Shown: piece by piece, positions 7,830 to 14,030 of the stretch
How the letters are laid out: every line of letters starts with the position of its first letter
Position numbering within the stretch: position 1 is the first letter of the stretch
Assembly (NCBI GenBank): GCA_020025075.1
Contig: JAHHSR010000026.1
Span: forward strand, 1 to 19,910
Source: Pectinatus sp.
Lineage (GTDB): Bacteria; Bacillota; Negativicutes; Selenomonadales; Selenomonadaceae
DNA length: 19,910 nucleotides
Direction: 5' to 3'
Position numbers and translations under genes: made by a program
Notes under the pieces: model-generated
The model's input: the letters and a program-made list of their open reading frames with translations, nothing else
What the model was told of the DNA's origin: nothing
The model's database searches: none

Positions 7830-8408
7830 ATGATTGGAAATGAAGATATGCCCGGTAAGTTGGCCAATATAAAGAAGATGCGCATGGCAGCCGGCTCTTT
7901 AGCGCTTGTGACCTTGGCCGGACTCATTTGGGTCCTGGCCTTTTATTTTCTATATCCAAGCGAAAAGACAGGACATCTTGCCATGTGCTGGTTAATATTT
8001 ATGGGATTTATATTGCCGTTTTGTTGGCCCGTGGCACTATTTTGCTGTTTTTTGAGTATTTTTTTGCCAGCTAATGCCGTTCTTGTCTTGACAGCAGCTT
8101 TTATGATGATAGCTGTTTTAATAGTTTTGCGTGCCGTCTATCTTACGAACAAGCAAAGTTATAATAGTCTTTTAAATGGCTTTCGGGCGGAGCGCTATAA
8201 ATCGGTTATTTTTGGCTTTTTTGTGAGTATCTTGTATTTTGTCAATGCTGGCAATGAAGCGCCTTTGGCCTATGGCGCTTGTTTTATCTACCAGCTTTTC
8301 ATGGTTTCTAATTTTATCTTGTCTTGCTATTGTGAAAAGCGCCTGCGCCGCATGGATTTTCGTGAAATTTTCGGTACCGATTGGAAAAACCCTTATGGTC
8401 AAGCGTAA
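7830..8408 (+). CDS. Membrane protein of unknown function, about five TM segments
   Basis: I do not recognise the family. The 192-residue product has about five hydrophobic segments, near residues 20-43, 50-75, 80-105, 124-141 and 148-168. A basic N-terminal stretch (KLANIKKMR) and a charged C-terminal tail (CEKRLRRMDFREIFGTDWKN) should lie on the cytoplasmic side or sides. Several cysteines occur in or beside the membrane segments (FCW, FCCF, SCYC). The start is well supported: GGAGA at 7819-7823 lies 6 nt before the ATG. A 5-codon ORF starts 4 nt earlier in another frame and is probably meaningless. It has its own candidate promoter and a strong terminator, so it appears monocistronic. It is divergent from lepA and convergent with the sigma factor gene. 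Confidence 0.75.
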   Translation: MIGNEDMPGKLANIKKMRMAAGSLALVTLAGLIWVLAFYFLYPSEKTGHLAMCWLIFMGFILPFCWPVALFCCFLSIFLPANAVLVLTAAFMMIAVLIVLRAVYLTNKQSYNSLLNGFRAERYKSVIFGFFVSILYFVNAGNEAPLAYGACFIYQLFMVSNFILSCYCEKRLRRMDFREIFGTDWKNPYGQA

Positions 8409-8415
8409 AAGATGA

Positions 8416-8450
8416 AAAAAGGACTGCTGCCTTAGGCAGCAGTCCTTTTT
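8416..8450. terminator. Bidirectional terminator between convergent genes
   Basis: Positions 8416-8431 pair with 8435-8450 around a TTA loop. The 16-bp stem has a GC-rich core (GGACTGCTGCC), A residues on the left and T residues on the right, so it can terminate transcription from either side. Its right end overlaps the sigma factor stop codon by two bases. Confidence 0.92.
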
Positions 8451-9321
8451 ATTTCGTGTGGAGATTAAAGTACAAGTCGCCGAGATGCTTAGCCTCTAAA
8501 GAGCGCTTGCCTTGCGGCTCATCTGCTTCAGCTTTGCGACTGTCCATGTACTTTTCGAGTTTCCTTTTAACGCGCTGCAGTGCGTTATCAATCGACTTGA
8601 CATGTCGATTGAGGTCGATGGCAATTTCTTGGTAGGATTTGCCGTCGAGGTAGGACATGAGCACTTTCCATTCAAGGTCACTTAGAATTTGCTCCATCTT
8701 GTATTCGATGGTCAAAAACTCCTCACGGTTAATCATGAGTTCTTCTGGGTCGCTGACGGTCGTACCGGAAAGAACATCTAAAAGCGTCCGGTCAGAGTCT
8801 TCGTCATAAATGGGCTTATTCAAAGAAATATAGGAATTGAGGGGAATGTGCTTTTGCCGCGTGGCAGTCTTTATCGCCGTAATGATTTGCCGTGTGACGC
8901 AAAGTTCGGCAAAGGCGCGAAAAGAGGAGAGCTTTTCGCCGCGAAAATCGCGAATTGCCTTATAAAGGCCAATCATGCCTTCCTGAATGATATCCTCGCG
9001 GTCAGCGCCGACGAGAAAGTAAGAACGAGCGCGAATGCGGACAAAGTTGCGATATTTTTTAATCAGAAAATCGAGTGCAGCGGAGTCCTTTTGACTTTTG
9101 ATTCGAGTGAGCAATTCCTCGTCGTTCAAGGCGCCAAGTTCTGCTTCATCACTGGAAAACAAATCGACATCGTCTTCTTCGGCGTCGTAGTTTTCCGCAG
9201 CCTCATCGTTATCTTCGCTTAGATATGAGCTAAGTTCAAGTTGATGCTCATCTTGGCAACATTCGTCTGGAGCGAGGTTGCTCAAAGAAATATGCTGTTT
9301 GTTTTTCAAATTATTATTCAT
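8449..9321 (-). CDS. sigH: RNA polymerase sigma factor, SigH (Spo0H) type, with acidic N-terminal extension
   Basis: Alternative sigma-70 family factor of 290 residues; SigH of Bacillus subtilis is about 218. The SigH core starts near residue 66 (NDEELLTRIK). Region 2 includes RARSYFLVGADREDIIQEG (97-115) and the FAELCVTRQIITAIKTATRQ stretch (137-156). Region 4 includes LDGKSYQEIAIDLNRHVKSI (225-244), then NALQRVKRKLEKYM. Residues 9-72 contain no lysine or arginine and more than 20 Asp/Glu. About 30 extra residues follow region 4. SigH drives early sporulation and competence genes in Bacillus; the family also occurs in non-sporulating relatives. The ATG is preceded by AGGAG at 9-nt spacing. 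The core assignment is firm; the function of the extension is unknown. Confidence 0.88.
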   Translation of the reverse strand: MNNNLKNKQHISLSNLAPDECCQDEHQLELSSYLSEDNDEAAENYDAEEDDVDLFSSDEAELGALNDEELLTRIKSQKDSAALDFLIKKYRNFVRIRARSYFLVGADREDIIQEGMIGLYKAIRDFRGEKLSSFRAFAELCVTRQIITAIKTATRQKHIPLNSYISLNKPIYDEDSDRTLLDVLSGTTVSDPEELMINREEFLTIEYKMEQILSDLEWKVLMSYLDGKSYQEIAIDLNRHVKSIDNALQRVKRKLEKYMDSRKAEADEPQGKRSLEAKHLGDLYFNLHTK

Positions 9322-9374
9322 AAGACCATGCTCCTGCTAGAAGGACGCGAAGATTCGTTGATGCTATCAAGAAA

Positions 9375-9403
9375 ATTATACAGTAGCGACTAGGGCTAGT
9401 CAA
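9375..9403 (-). promoter_or_regulatory. Strong SigA-type promoter of the sigH gene, with internal palindrome
   Basis: On the minus strand TTGACT (complement of 9398-9403) and a perfect TATAAT (complement of 9375-9380) are separated by exactly 17 nt. The palindrome ACTAG-GG-CTAGT (9389-9400) covers part of the spacer and the -35 box, a position suited to a repressor operator. The leader before the ATG would be about 45 nt. Confidence 0.75.
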
Positions 9404-9421
9404 GTAAAGGTGAAATAAGGC

Positions 9422-10318
9422 TCATTTTGTTTCATCTGGTCGTTGCTTTAAGATTTCTTTCTTGGGTTTTAGATTTTGGGCTTTGGATATAGAAAGCGTA
9501 AGTGAACCACCAATAATTAAGATGCCGCCGAGAATTGACAAAATTCCCATGACTTCGCCAAAAAAGACGTATCCCCAGATGGCATTTAAGAAAACGCCAA
9601 GATACATGATGAAGCTGACGAGAATTTGATTGGCAAGGCCATAAGCTTGCGTCATAAAAGTCTGTGCCAAAAATGAAGTAATGCCAATGGCGATGAGCAT
9701 CATGATATCATGTGGCTGCGTCACAAGGCGAAAGTTGTGATACATGCTGATAGCGCCAACAATGGTGCTGCAAAAGAGAAAGTAAAAGACAATTTCCCAA
9801 GCGTTATGGCCGCCGCGCTTATAGATTGCGTGAATAGTCGTGTAGGCGACGGCTGCCAAAAAAGCTGAGATTATGGCGATAATGGCATAAAAGGAAAAAG
9901 AGTTATATGACCAGGGTTTGATGACAAGACAAGTGCCAAGAACAATAATCAGTAAGGGAAAAATGCTGCGGCGAGGAACCTTGTCCTTTAAGACGACGAC
10001 GGAAATGATGAGGACAAAAAAGGCGGATAGCTGCTGCAAAATTGATACATCGCCTAATGGTATACCGGAGATGGCATAAAAAATCATGTACATGCTTACA
10101 CCGCCAATAAAACCGCGAAAGAAAAGAAGTGGCACGTCGCGCCGTGATAAGCGTACCTTGAGGCTATACATGACGAAAAAGATGATTATGAGTCCGATAA
10201 TACTGCGGATGAAGACAATTTCTCCTGTGCCAATTGTCTGGCTCATCTTTTTGACAAAGACATTCATGATGCTAAACATTAAAGCTGAAGCCATGGCAAA
10301 TAATAAACCTTTGTTCAT
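9422..10318 (-). CDS. DMT-superfamily (EamA) membrane transporter
   Basis: Integral membrane protein of 298 residues with two EamA repeats (about residues 3-136 and 146-280) and roughly ten hydrophobic helices. The repeats begin with the typical ASALMFSIMNVFVKKM and AIISAFLAAVAYTTIHAIYK segments. Family members mostly export amino acids or other small metabolites; the substrate cannot be assigned. The C-terminus is a charged tail (KAQNLKPKKEILKQRPDETK). The first usable start is the ATG at 10318, since an in-frame TAA lies 6 nt upstream. The strong ribosome site AAAGGAGG is 22 nt before that ATG, with a small GCGC hairpin between them. No neighbour suggests a pathway. Confidence 0.85.
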   Translation of the reverse strand: MNKGLLFAMASALMFSIMNVFVKKMSQTIGTGEIVFIRSIIGLIIIFFVMYSLKVRLSRRDVPLLFFRGFIGGVSMYMIFYAISGIPLGDVSILQQLSAFFVLIISVVVLKDKVPRRSIFPLLIIVLGTCLVIKPWSYNSFSFYAIIAIISAFLAAVAYTTIHAIYKRGGHNAWEIVFYFLFCSTIVGAISMYHNFRLVTQPHDIMMLIAIGITSFLAQTFMTQAYGLANQILVSFIMYLGVFLNAIWGYVFFGEVMGILSILGGILIIGGSLTLSISKAQNLKPKKEILKQRPDETK

Positions 10319-10379
10319 AAATTAGCGCAAAAAGCGCGAACCTCCTTTACGGGTATAAAGTGCGCCATAAGGGTGCTGA

Positions 10380-10408
10380 TTGAAGTAGATAACCCTTTAT
10401 GATATAAT
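10380..10408 (+). promoter_or_regulatory. Distal promoter candidate facing radC
   Basis: TTGAAG (10380-10385) and a perfect TATAAT (10403-10408) are separated by exactly 17 nt. Transcription would begin near 10415, leaving about 280 nt of leader before radC or producing a separate short RNA. AT richness of the region raises the chance of a fortuitous match. Confidence 0.4.
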
Positions 10409-10586
10409 CATTAATATGATTGATAGGCAATATTTTTCCAAATCCTATCCTAAATATTATATCCTTTTTGGCCGTTAGGTGCAGTTTTTTTCCCCAGTAA
10501 AATACTAGTCTTTTGTTTTCGTTTGTGGCAGTTAAAATACGAAGCCAGTTTTTTAGAAAAAAATTACTATAAAATAAGTATAAAAG

Positions 10587-10615
10587 TTGTTTTATGAACA
10601 TTTATTTGGTATAGT
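10587..10615 (+). promoter_or_regulatory. Proximal promoter candidate of radC
   Basis: TTGTTT (10587-10592) and TATAGT (10610-10615) are separated by 17 nt. Transcription would begin near 10622, about 70 nt before the preferred radC start. Confidence 0.45.
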
Positions 10616-10692
10616 ATTTTTGTTACAAATTATTGGCGTTTTTGGCAATGGTTCGTTTTATCTTTGCCTTGGTTATAGTTTGGCAACGGGTA

Positions 10693-11400
10693 ATGACAAT
10701 GCAGGATAATTTCATCAAGGTTTGCGATTTACCAGAAAGTGAGCGGCCGCGTGAAAAACTGCTCAAGCACGGCGTACATGCGTTGAACAATTTGGAGCTG
10801 CTTGCTATTTTGCTGCGCTCTGGAACGAAAAATTGCTCGGTTTTTCATTTGGCCGAACGACTGCTTGCCCTCAATAGCCAAGAAGGCCTTGCCGCCTTGG
10901 CTGATGTTACAGCAGAACAGATGCAGCGCGTCAGCGGCATTGGCATTTCTAAGGCTTCTGCTATTGTAGCGGCAATTGAGTTCGGCCGGCGTATTGAAAA
11001 AGCAGCAGCTGAGCGGAAGCCTGTTTTTATTGAAAGTCCAAGGCAGGCGGCAGATTATCTGGTACCATACTTACGCCACGCCAGGCAGGAGAAATTTGCT
11101 GCTCTTTTTTTGGATGCGAGAAATCGAATTACATCATTTAGCATAATTTCGGTGGGCACGCTCAATGCTTCCTTGGTTCATCCGCGCGAGGTATTTCATG
11201 CGGCATTGCAGCGCTTGGCCTGTTATGTGATTTTGGCGCATAATCACCCAAGTGGTGACGTGCGTCCAAGCAAAGAGGACATCGCTTTGACGCGCCGCCT
11301 CGTCAGTGCAGGTGAGATAATTGGTATTCCCGTCATGGACCACATCATAATTGGCGGCAATGATTACTTCAGCCTAAAAGAAGAGGGAATGATGGAATAG
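10693..11400 (+). CDS. radC: RadC-family (JAB/MPN domain) protein
   Basis: Conserved protein of about 235 residues from the preferred start. It begins with the typical CDLPESERPREKLLKHG segment. A helix-hairpin-helix region follows (VSGIGISKASAIVAAIEFG). The C-terminal JAB1/MPN-like domain carries the metal-site motif HNHPSGDVRPSKED. RadC was once linked to DNA repair, but its biochemical role remains unsettled. It precedes mreB in many Bacillota. The start is uncertain: ATG 10693 or ATG 10699 fits the family, yet neither has a good ribosome site. The frame is open further back to TTG 10633 through a hydrophobic stretch (FIFALVIVW) that is probably untranslated. Confidence 0.9.
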   Translation: MTMQDNFIKVCDLPESERPREKLLKHGVHALNNLELLAILLRSGTKNCSVFHLAERLLALNSQEGLAALADVTAEQMQRVSGIGISKASAIVAAIEFGRRIEKAAAERKPVFIESPRQAADYLVPYLRHARQEKFAALFLDARNRITSFSIISVGTLNASLVHPREVFHAALQRLACYVILAHNHPSGDVRPSKEDIALTRRLVSAGEIIGIPVMDHIIIGGNDYFSLKEEGMME

Positions 11401-11429
11401 GCGGATAGAAAGAGAAGATAATCGTTACG

Positions 11430-11447
11430 GGCACTAGGTGCCGTTTT
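11430..11447 (+). terminator. Weak terminator-like hairpin after radC
   Basis: GGCAC (11430-11434) pairs with GTGCC (11438-11442) around TAG, followed by GTTTT. The stem is only 5 bp, so readthrough into mreB is likely. The rest of the 138-nt radC-mreB gap holds the palindrome CCCAATTGGG (11488-11497) and no clear promoter. Confidence 0.3.
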
Positions 11448-11538
11448 GATAAAAGGATACAGGCAATCCTGCGAGAAATTTTGCAAACCCAATTGGGAGC
11501 CTGGCTGTTGATGAATTTGAAGGGAGTACTTATTTATA

Positions 11539-12573
11539 ATGTGGAATATTTTCGGTGGCTTTTCCCATGATATGGGCATAGATCTTGGTACGGCAAATAC
11601 ATTGGTACACGTCAAAGGCAAGGGAATAGTCTTGCGTGAACCATCTGTTGTGGCAATAAACAGAGAGACGAACAATGTCTTGGCAGTCGGTGAAGAAGCC
11701 AAGCGCATGATCGGCCGCACGCCGGGGAATATTGTTGCAATACGCCCCATGAAAGATGGCGTCATTGCCGATTTCAATGTTACGCAATCAATGCTCAAGT
11801 ATTTCATTGGCAAAGCGATGAATAAGAGCTCCTTTATGAAGCCGCGTGTCGTAGTCGGCGTTCCTTCTGGCGTTACAGAAGTTGAAAAGCGCGCCGTAAT
11901 TGATGCCGTGCGTCAAGCAGGTGCCAATGAAGCCTATTTGATAGAAGAACCAATGGCGGCTGCCATCGGCGCAGGCTTGCCTGTTGAAGAAGCTACGGGC
12001 AATATGGTTGTTGATATTGGCGGCGGTACGACGGAAATTGCCGTAATCTCGCTCGGCGGTATTGTTACCAGCTGTTCAATTCGCATTGGCGGTGACGAAA
12101 TGGATTCCTCCATCGTCCAATATGTAAAGCGCATGTACAATCTCATGATTGGTGAACGCACGGCGGAGGAAATCAAGATAAATATCGGTACGGCCATTGT
12201 TTCGCCGCAGAGCAAGCACATGGAAATTCGCGGCCGTGACCTCGTTAGTGGCCTGCCTAAGGTTATTGATATTACGGAAAAGGAAATTGAAGAGGCACTG
12301 CGCGAACCGGTGCAAAAGATTGTCGAAGCCGTTAAAAATACGCTTGAACGCACGCCGCCAGAATTGGCAGCTGATGTTATGGACCATGGCATCATGATGA
12401 CGGGTGGAGGCGCTCTTTTGACAAACCTTGATAAGCTTTTGAGCAAAGAAACGGGCATGCCGGTGCTTATCGCTGAGGACCCTCTTTCCTGCGTCGGTGA
12501 AGGAACGGGTAAATCATTAGAGAACATAGACCTTTTGAAACGCGTCATGATGACGACAAAAATGTTGAGATAA
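11539..12573 (+). CDS. mreB: Rod-shape-determining actin homologue MreB
   Basis: Bacterial actin of 344 residues, normal family length. It forms membrane-associated filaments that guide lateral cell-wall synthesis. Seen directly: the phosphate-1 loop DMGIDLGTANTLV near the N-terminus, the phosphate-2 loop DIGGGTTEIAV in the middle, and the nucleotide-binding MTGGGALLTNLD near the C-terminus. The short hydrophobic N-terminus (MWNIFGGF) fits the membrane-binding helix seen in MreB proteins. The ribosome site AGGGAG lies 12 nt before the ATG, rather far. First gene of the mreB-mreC-mreD-mrdA series; mreC starts 12 nt after its stop. Confidence 0.97.
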   Translation: MWNIFGGFSHDMGIDLGTANTLVHVKGKGIVLREPSVVAINRETNNVLAVGEEAKRMIGRTPGNIVAIRPMKDGVIADFNVTQSMLKYFIGKAMNKSSFMKPRVVVGVPSGVTEVEKRAVIDAVRQAGANEAYLIEEPMAAAIGAGLPVEEATGNMVVDIGGGTTEIAVISLGGIVTSCSIRIGGDEMDSSIVQYVKRMYNLMIGERTAEEIKINIGTAIVSPQSKHMEIRGRDLVSGLPKVIDITEKEIEEALREPVQKIVEAVKNTLERTPPELAADVMDHGIMMTGGGALLTNLDKLLSKETGMPVLIAEDPLSCVGEGTGKSLENIDLLKRVMMTTKMLR

Positions 12574-12585
12574 GAAGCGCCACTG

Positions 12586-13509
12586 ATGAATATTGGGACA
12601 AATGAAACAGCGAAGAAAAAAATCTGGATATATCTTCTTGTCTTGATAAGCGTCTTTTGCATAATCTTTTTTGCAGCGCAGGGCAAGTTTTCGATTCCGC
12701 TCACAAATCGCGTGGTCGTAACGCTTCTTGCCCCGTTTCAAAGCTGCGCTTCCGTGGTTGGCAATAAGAGCGGCAATTTCTTCGATACGATTTCGCAGTG
12801 GAGGACGCTTTATCAGGACAATAAGAAGCTAAAAGAACAAAATCGTCAGCTGCGTGAAGAAAACTCTCACGATGCGGAGCTGGCTTCAGAAAATGAGCAG
12901 CTGCGCGCCTTGCTCGATTATAAAAAAGCTACGCCGCAGTTCAACTTTATTGCTGCGCGTGTTATCGCGCGCAATCCTGCAACGTGGATAAATAATATTG
13001 TCATAAACCGCGGCTCAGATGACGGCATTAAGGAAAATATGCCCGTCATCACGCCCAAGGGGCTAGTCGGTTATGTCGCCAAGACATATGGTGGCTATTC
13101 AATAGTTGAAATGATTATCGACCCGCGTGTCGTAGTCGGGGCAATGGTGCAGCGTCCGCAGTCGCGTGTTGCAGGCGTCATTAAAGGCAATCCGGATGGC
13201 CAGATGAAGGTGCGCATGGTCAATATACCGCGTACGGCTGATGTGCAAAAGGGCGACCATATTGTAACATCAGGTCTTGGCGGTATTTATCCTCAGGGCA
13301 TTAACATTGGTCAGGTAGTCGACGTGCAAAACGATGTAGGCGGTCTTTTGAAATATGCTATTGTTGAGCCTGACGTTGATTTTTCCAAGCTCGAGAATGT
13401 GGCGGTCATTACTACGGCACCTAAGCTATCGCCACAGCTTTTAATGCAGCAGACGAAGCAAGTAGCTGATGGGTCAGCTAAAGAGGAAAGTGGCGGACTG
13501 TCGAAATGA
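12586..13509 (+). CDS. mreC: Rod-shape-determining protein MreC
   Basis: Bitopic membrane protein of 307 residues that links MreB filaments to the periplasmic or extracytoplasmic wall-synthesis enzymes. It has a short cytoplasmic N-terminus, one TM helix at about residues 13-31, and a coiled coil at about 70-107 rich in K/E/Q (DNKKLKEQNRQLREEN). The MreC beta-domain follows, with conserved segments such as ARVIARNPATW and NRGSDDGI, and then a Gln/Ser-rich tail. The start has only a weak ribosome site, which suggests coupling to mreB 12 nt upstream. Its stop overlaps the mreD start (ATGA). Confidence 0.95.
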   Translation: MNIGTNETAKKKIWIYLLVLISVFCIIFFAAQGKFSIPLTNRVVVTLLAPFQSCASVVGNKSGNFFDTISQWRTLYQDNKKLKEQNRQLREENSHDAELASENEQLRALLDYKKATPQFNFIAARVIARNPATWINNIVINRGSDDGIKENMPVITPKGLVGYVAKTYGGYSIVEMIIDPRVVVGAMVQRPQSRVAGVIKGNPDGQMKVRMVNIPRTADVQKGDHIVTSGLGGIYPQGINIGQVVDVQNDVGGLLKYAIVEPDVDFSKLENVAVITTAPKLSPQLLMQQTKQVADGSAKEESGGLSK

Positions 13510-14006
13510 AGAAAATATTTTCTTGGATAGGGCTTTTGGCAGCTGCCTACATTTTGCAGTCATCGTTTTTGAATTTGATTGCCTGGCATGGTGTTGGCGT
13601 CAATCTGATGCTGCTTTTTACGGTATCTTTTGCCCTCACGCACGGCTCGAAGCAAGGTACTTATGTGGGATTTTGCTGCGGGCTTTTGCAAGATGTTGCT
13701 TCTGGTACCTTTTTTGGACTCAATACCTTCAGCTTGATGGTAATTGGCTTTGTCTTTGGCCTTCTCATCGACCGCGTTTATGAAAGCCGCATTTTATTGC
13801 CGCTCACGGCATCGATTGGAGCTACCTGCCTCAATTATCTTATCAAGGTCATTCTCGTTTTTTGGCTCGGCTATCGGTTCAATTTGACCTTGAGTGTCAT
13901 GAACCTTTTGCTGCCGGCGCTGGCCTATAATTTCATCTTTGCTTACTTTGTACATAGGCTTGTCTGCTGGCTCAAAGCTAAGACTTTTGCAAAGCGAGGG
14001 AAATAG
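13506..14006 (+). CDS. mreD: Rod-shape-determining membrane protein MreD
   Basis: Integral membrane protein of 166 residues with about five to six hydrophobic helices, normal for MreD. It works with MreC and PBP2 in the elongasome. Recognisable MreD features are the early LQSSFLNLIAWHGVGVNLML stretch, the YVGFCCGLLQD segment and the GLNTF motif. Its ATG overlaps the mreC stop by four bases, and PBP2 follows after 24 nt, so it is clearly within the operon. Confidence 0.93.
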   Translation: MKKIFSWIGLLAAAYILQSSFLNLIAWHGVGVNLMLLFTVSFALTHGSKQGTYVGFCCGLLQDVASGTFFGLNTFSLMVIGFVFGLLIDRVYESRILLPLTASIGATCLNYLIKVILVFWLGYRFNLTLSVMNLLLPALAYNFIFAYFVHRLVCWLKAKTFAKRGK

Positions 14007-14030
14007 GCTTAAAATACGGGGAGAGTAATT

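Larger units (their letters stand above)
10319..10692. other. AT-rich intergenic regulatory region between the DMT gene and radC
   Basis: These 374 bases hold no convincing gene. The left edge carries the DMT ribosome site. Two plus-strand promoter candidates (10380-10408 and 10587-10615) point toward radC. The stretch from about 10400 to 10640 is clearly richer in A/T than the neighbouring genes. No tRNA, riboswitch or repeat is recognised. An 84-codon minus-strand frame at 10347-10601 shows no family features. Confidence 0.6.

Noticed and set aside
10347..10601. 84-codon minus-strand ORF (MFIKQLLYLFYSNFFLKNWL...) upstream of radC
   Set aside because: It lies in an AT-rich intergenic stretch where open frames arise by chance, has no recognisable family feature, and its far end overlaps the DMT gene's promoter region.
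11401..11538. Structured leader or riboswitch upstream of mreB
   Set aside because: Only a 5-bp hairpin, a 10-bp palindrome and a 5-bp outer stem can be drawn; no known motif is recognised.
11934..12704. 256-codon minus-strand ORF opposite mreB
   Set aside because: It is a shadow of the highly conserved mreB and mreC coding strand; its Ser/Ile/Pro-rich translation has no family pattern.
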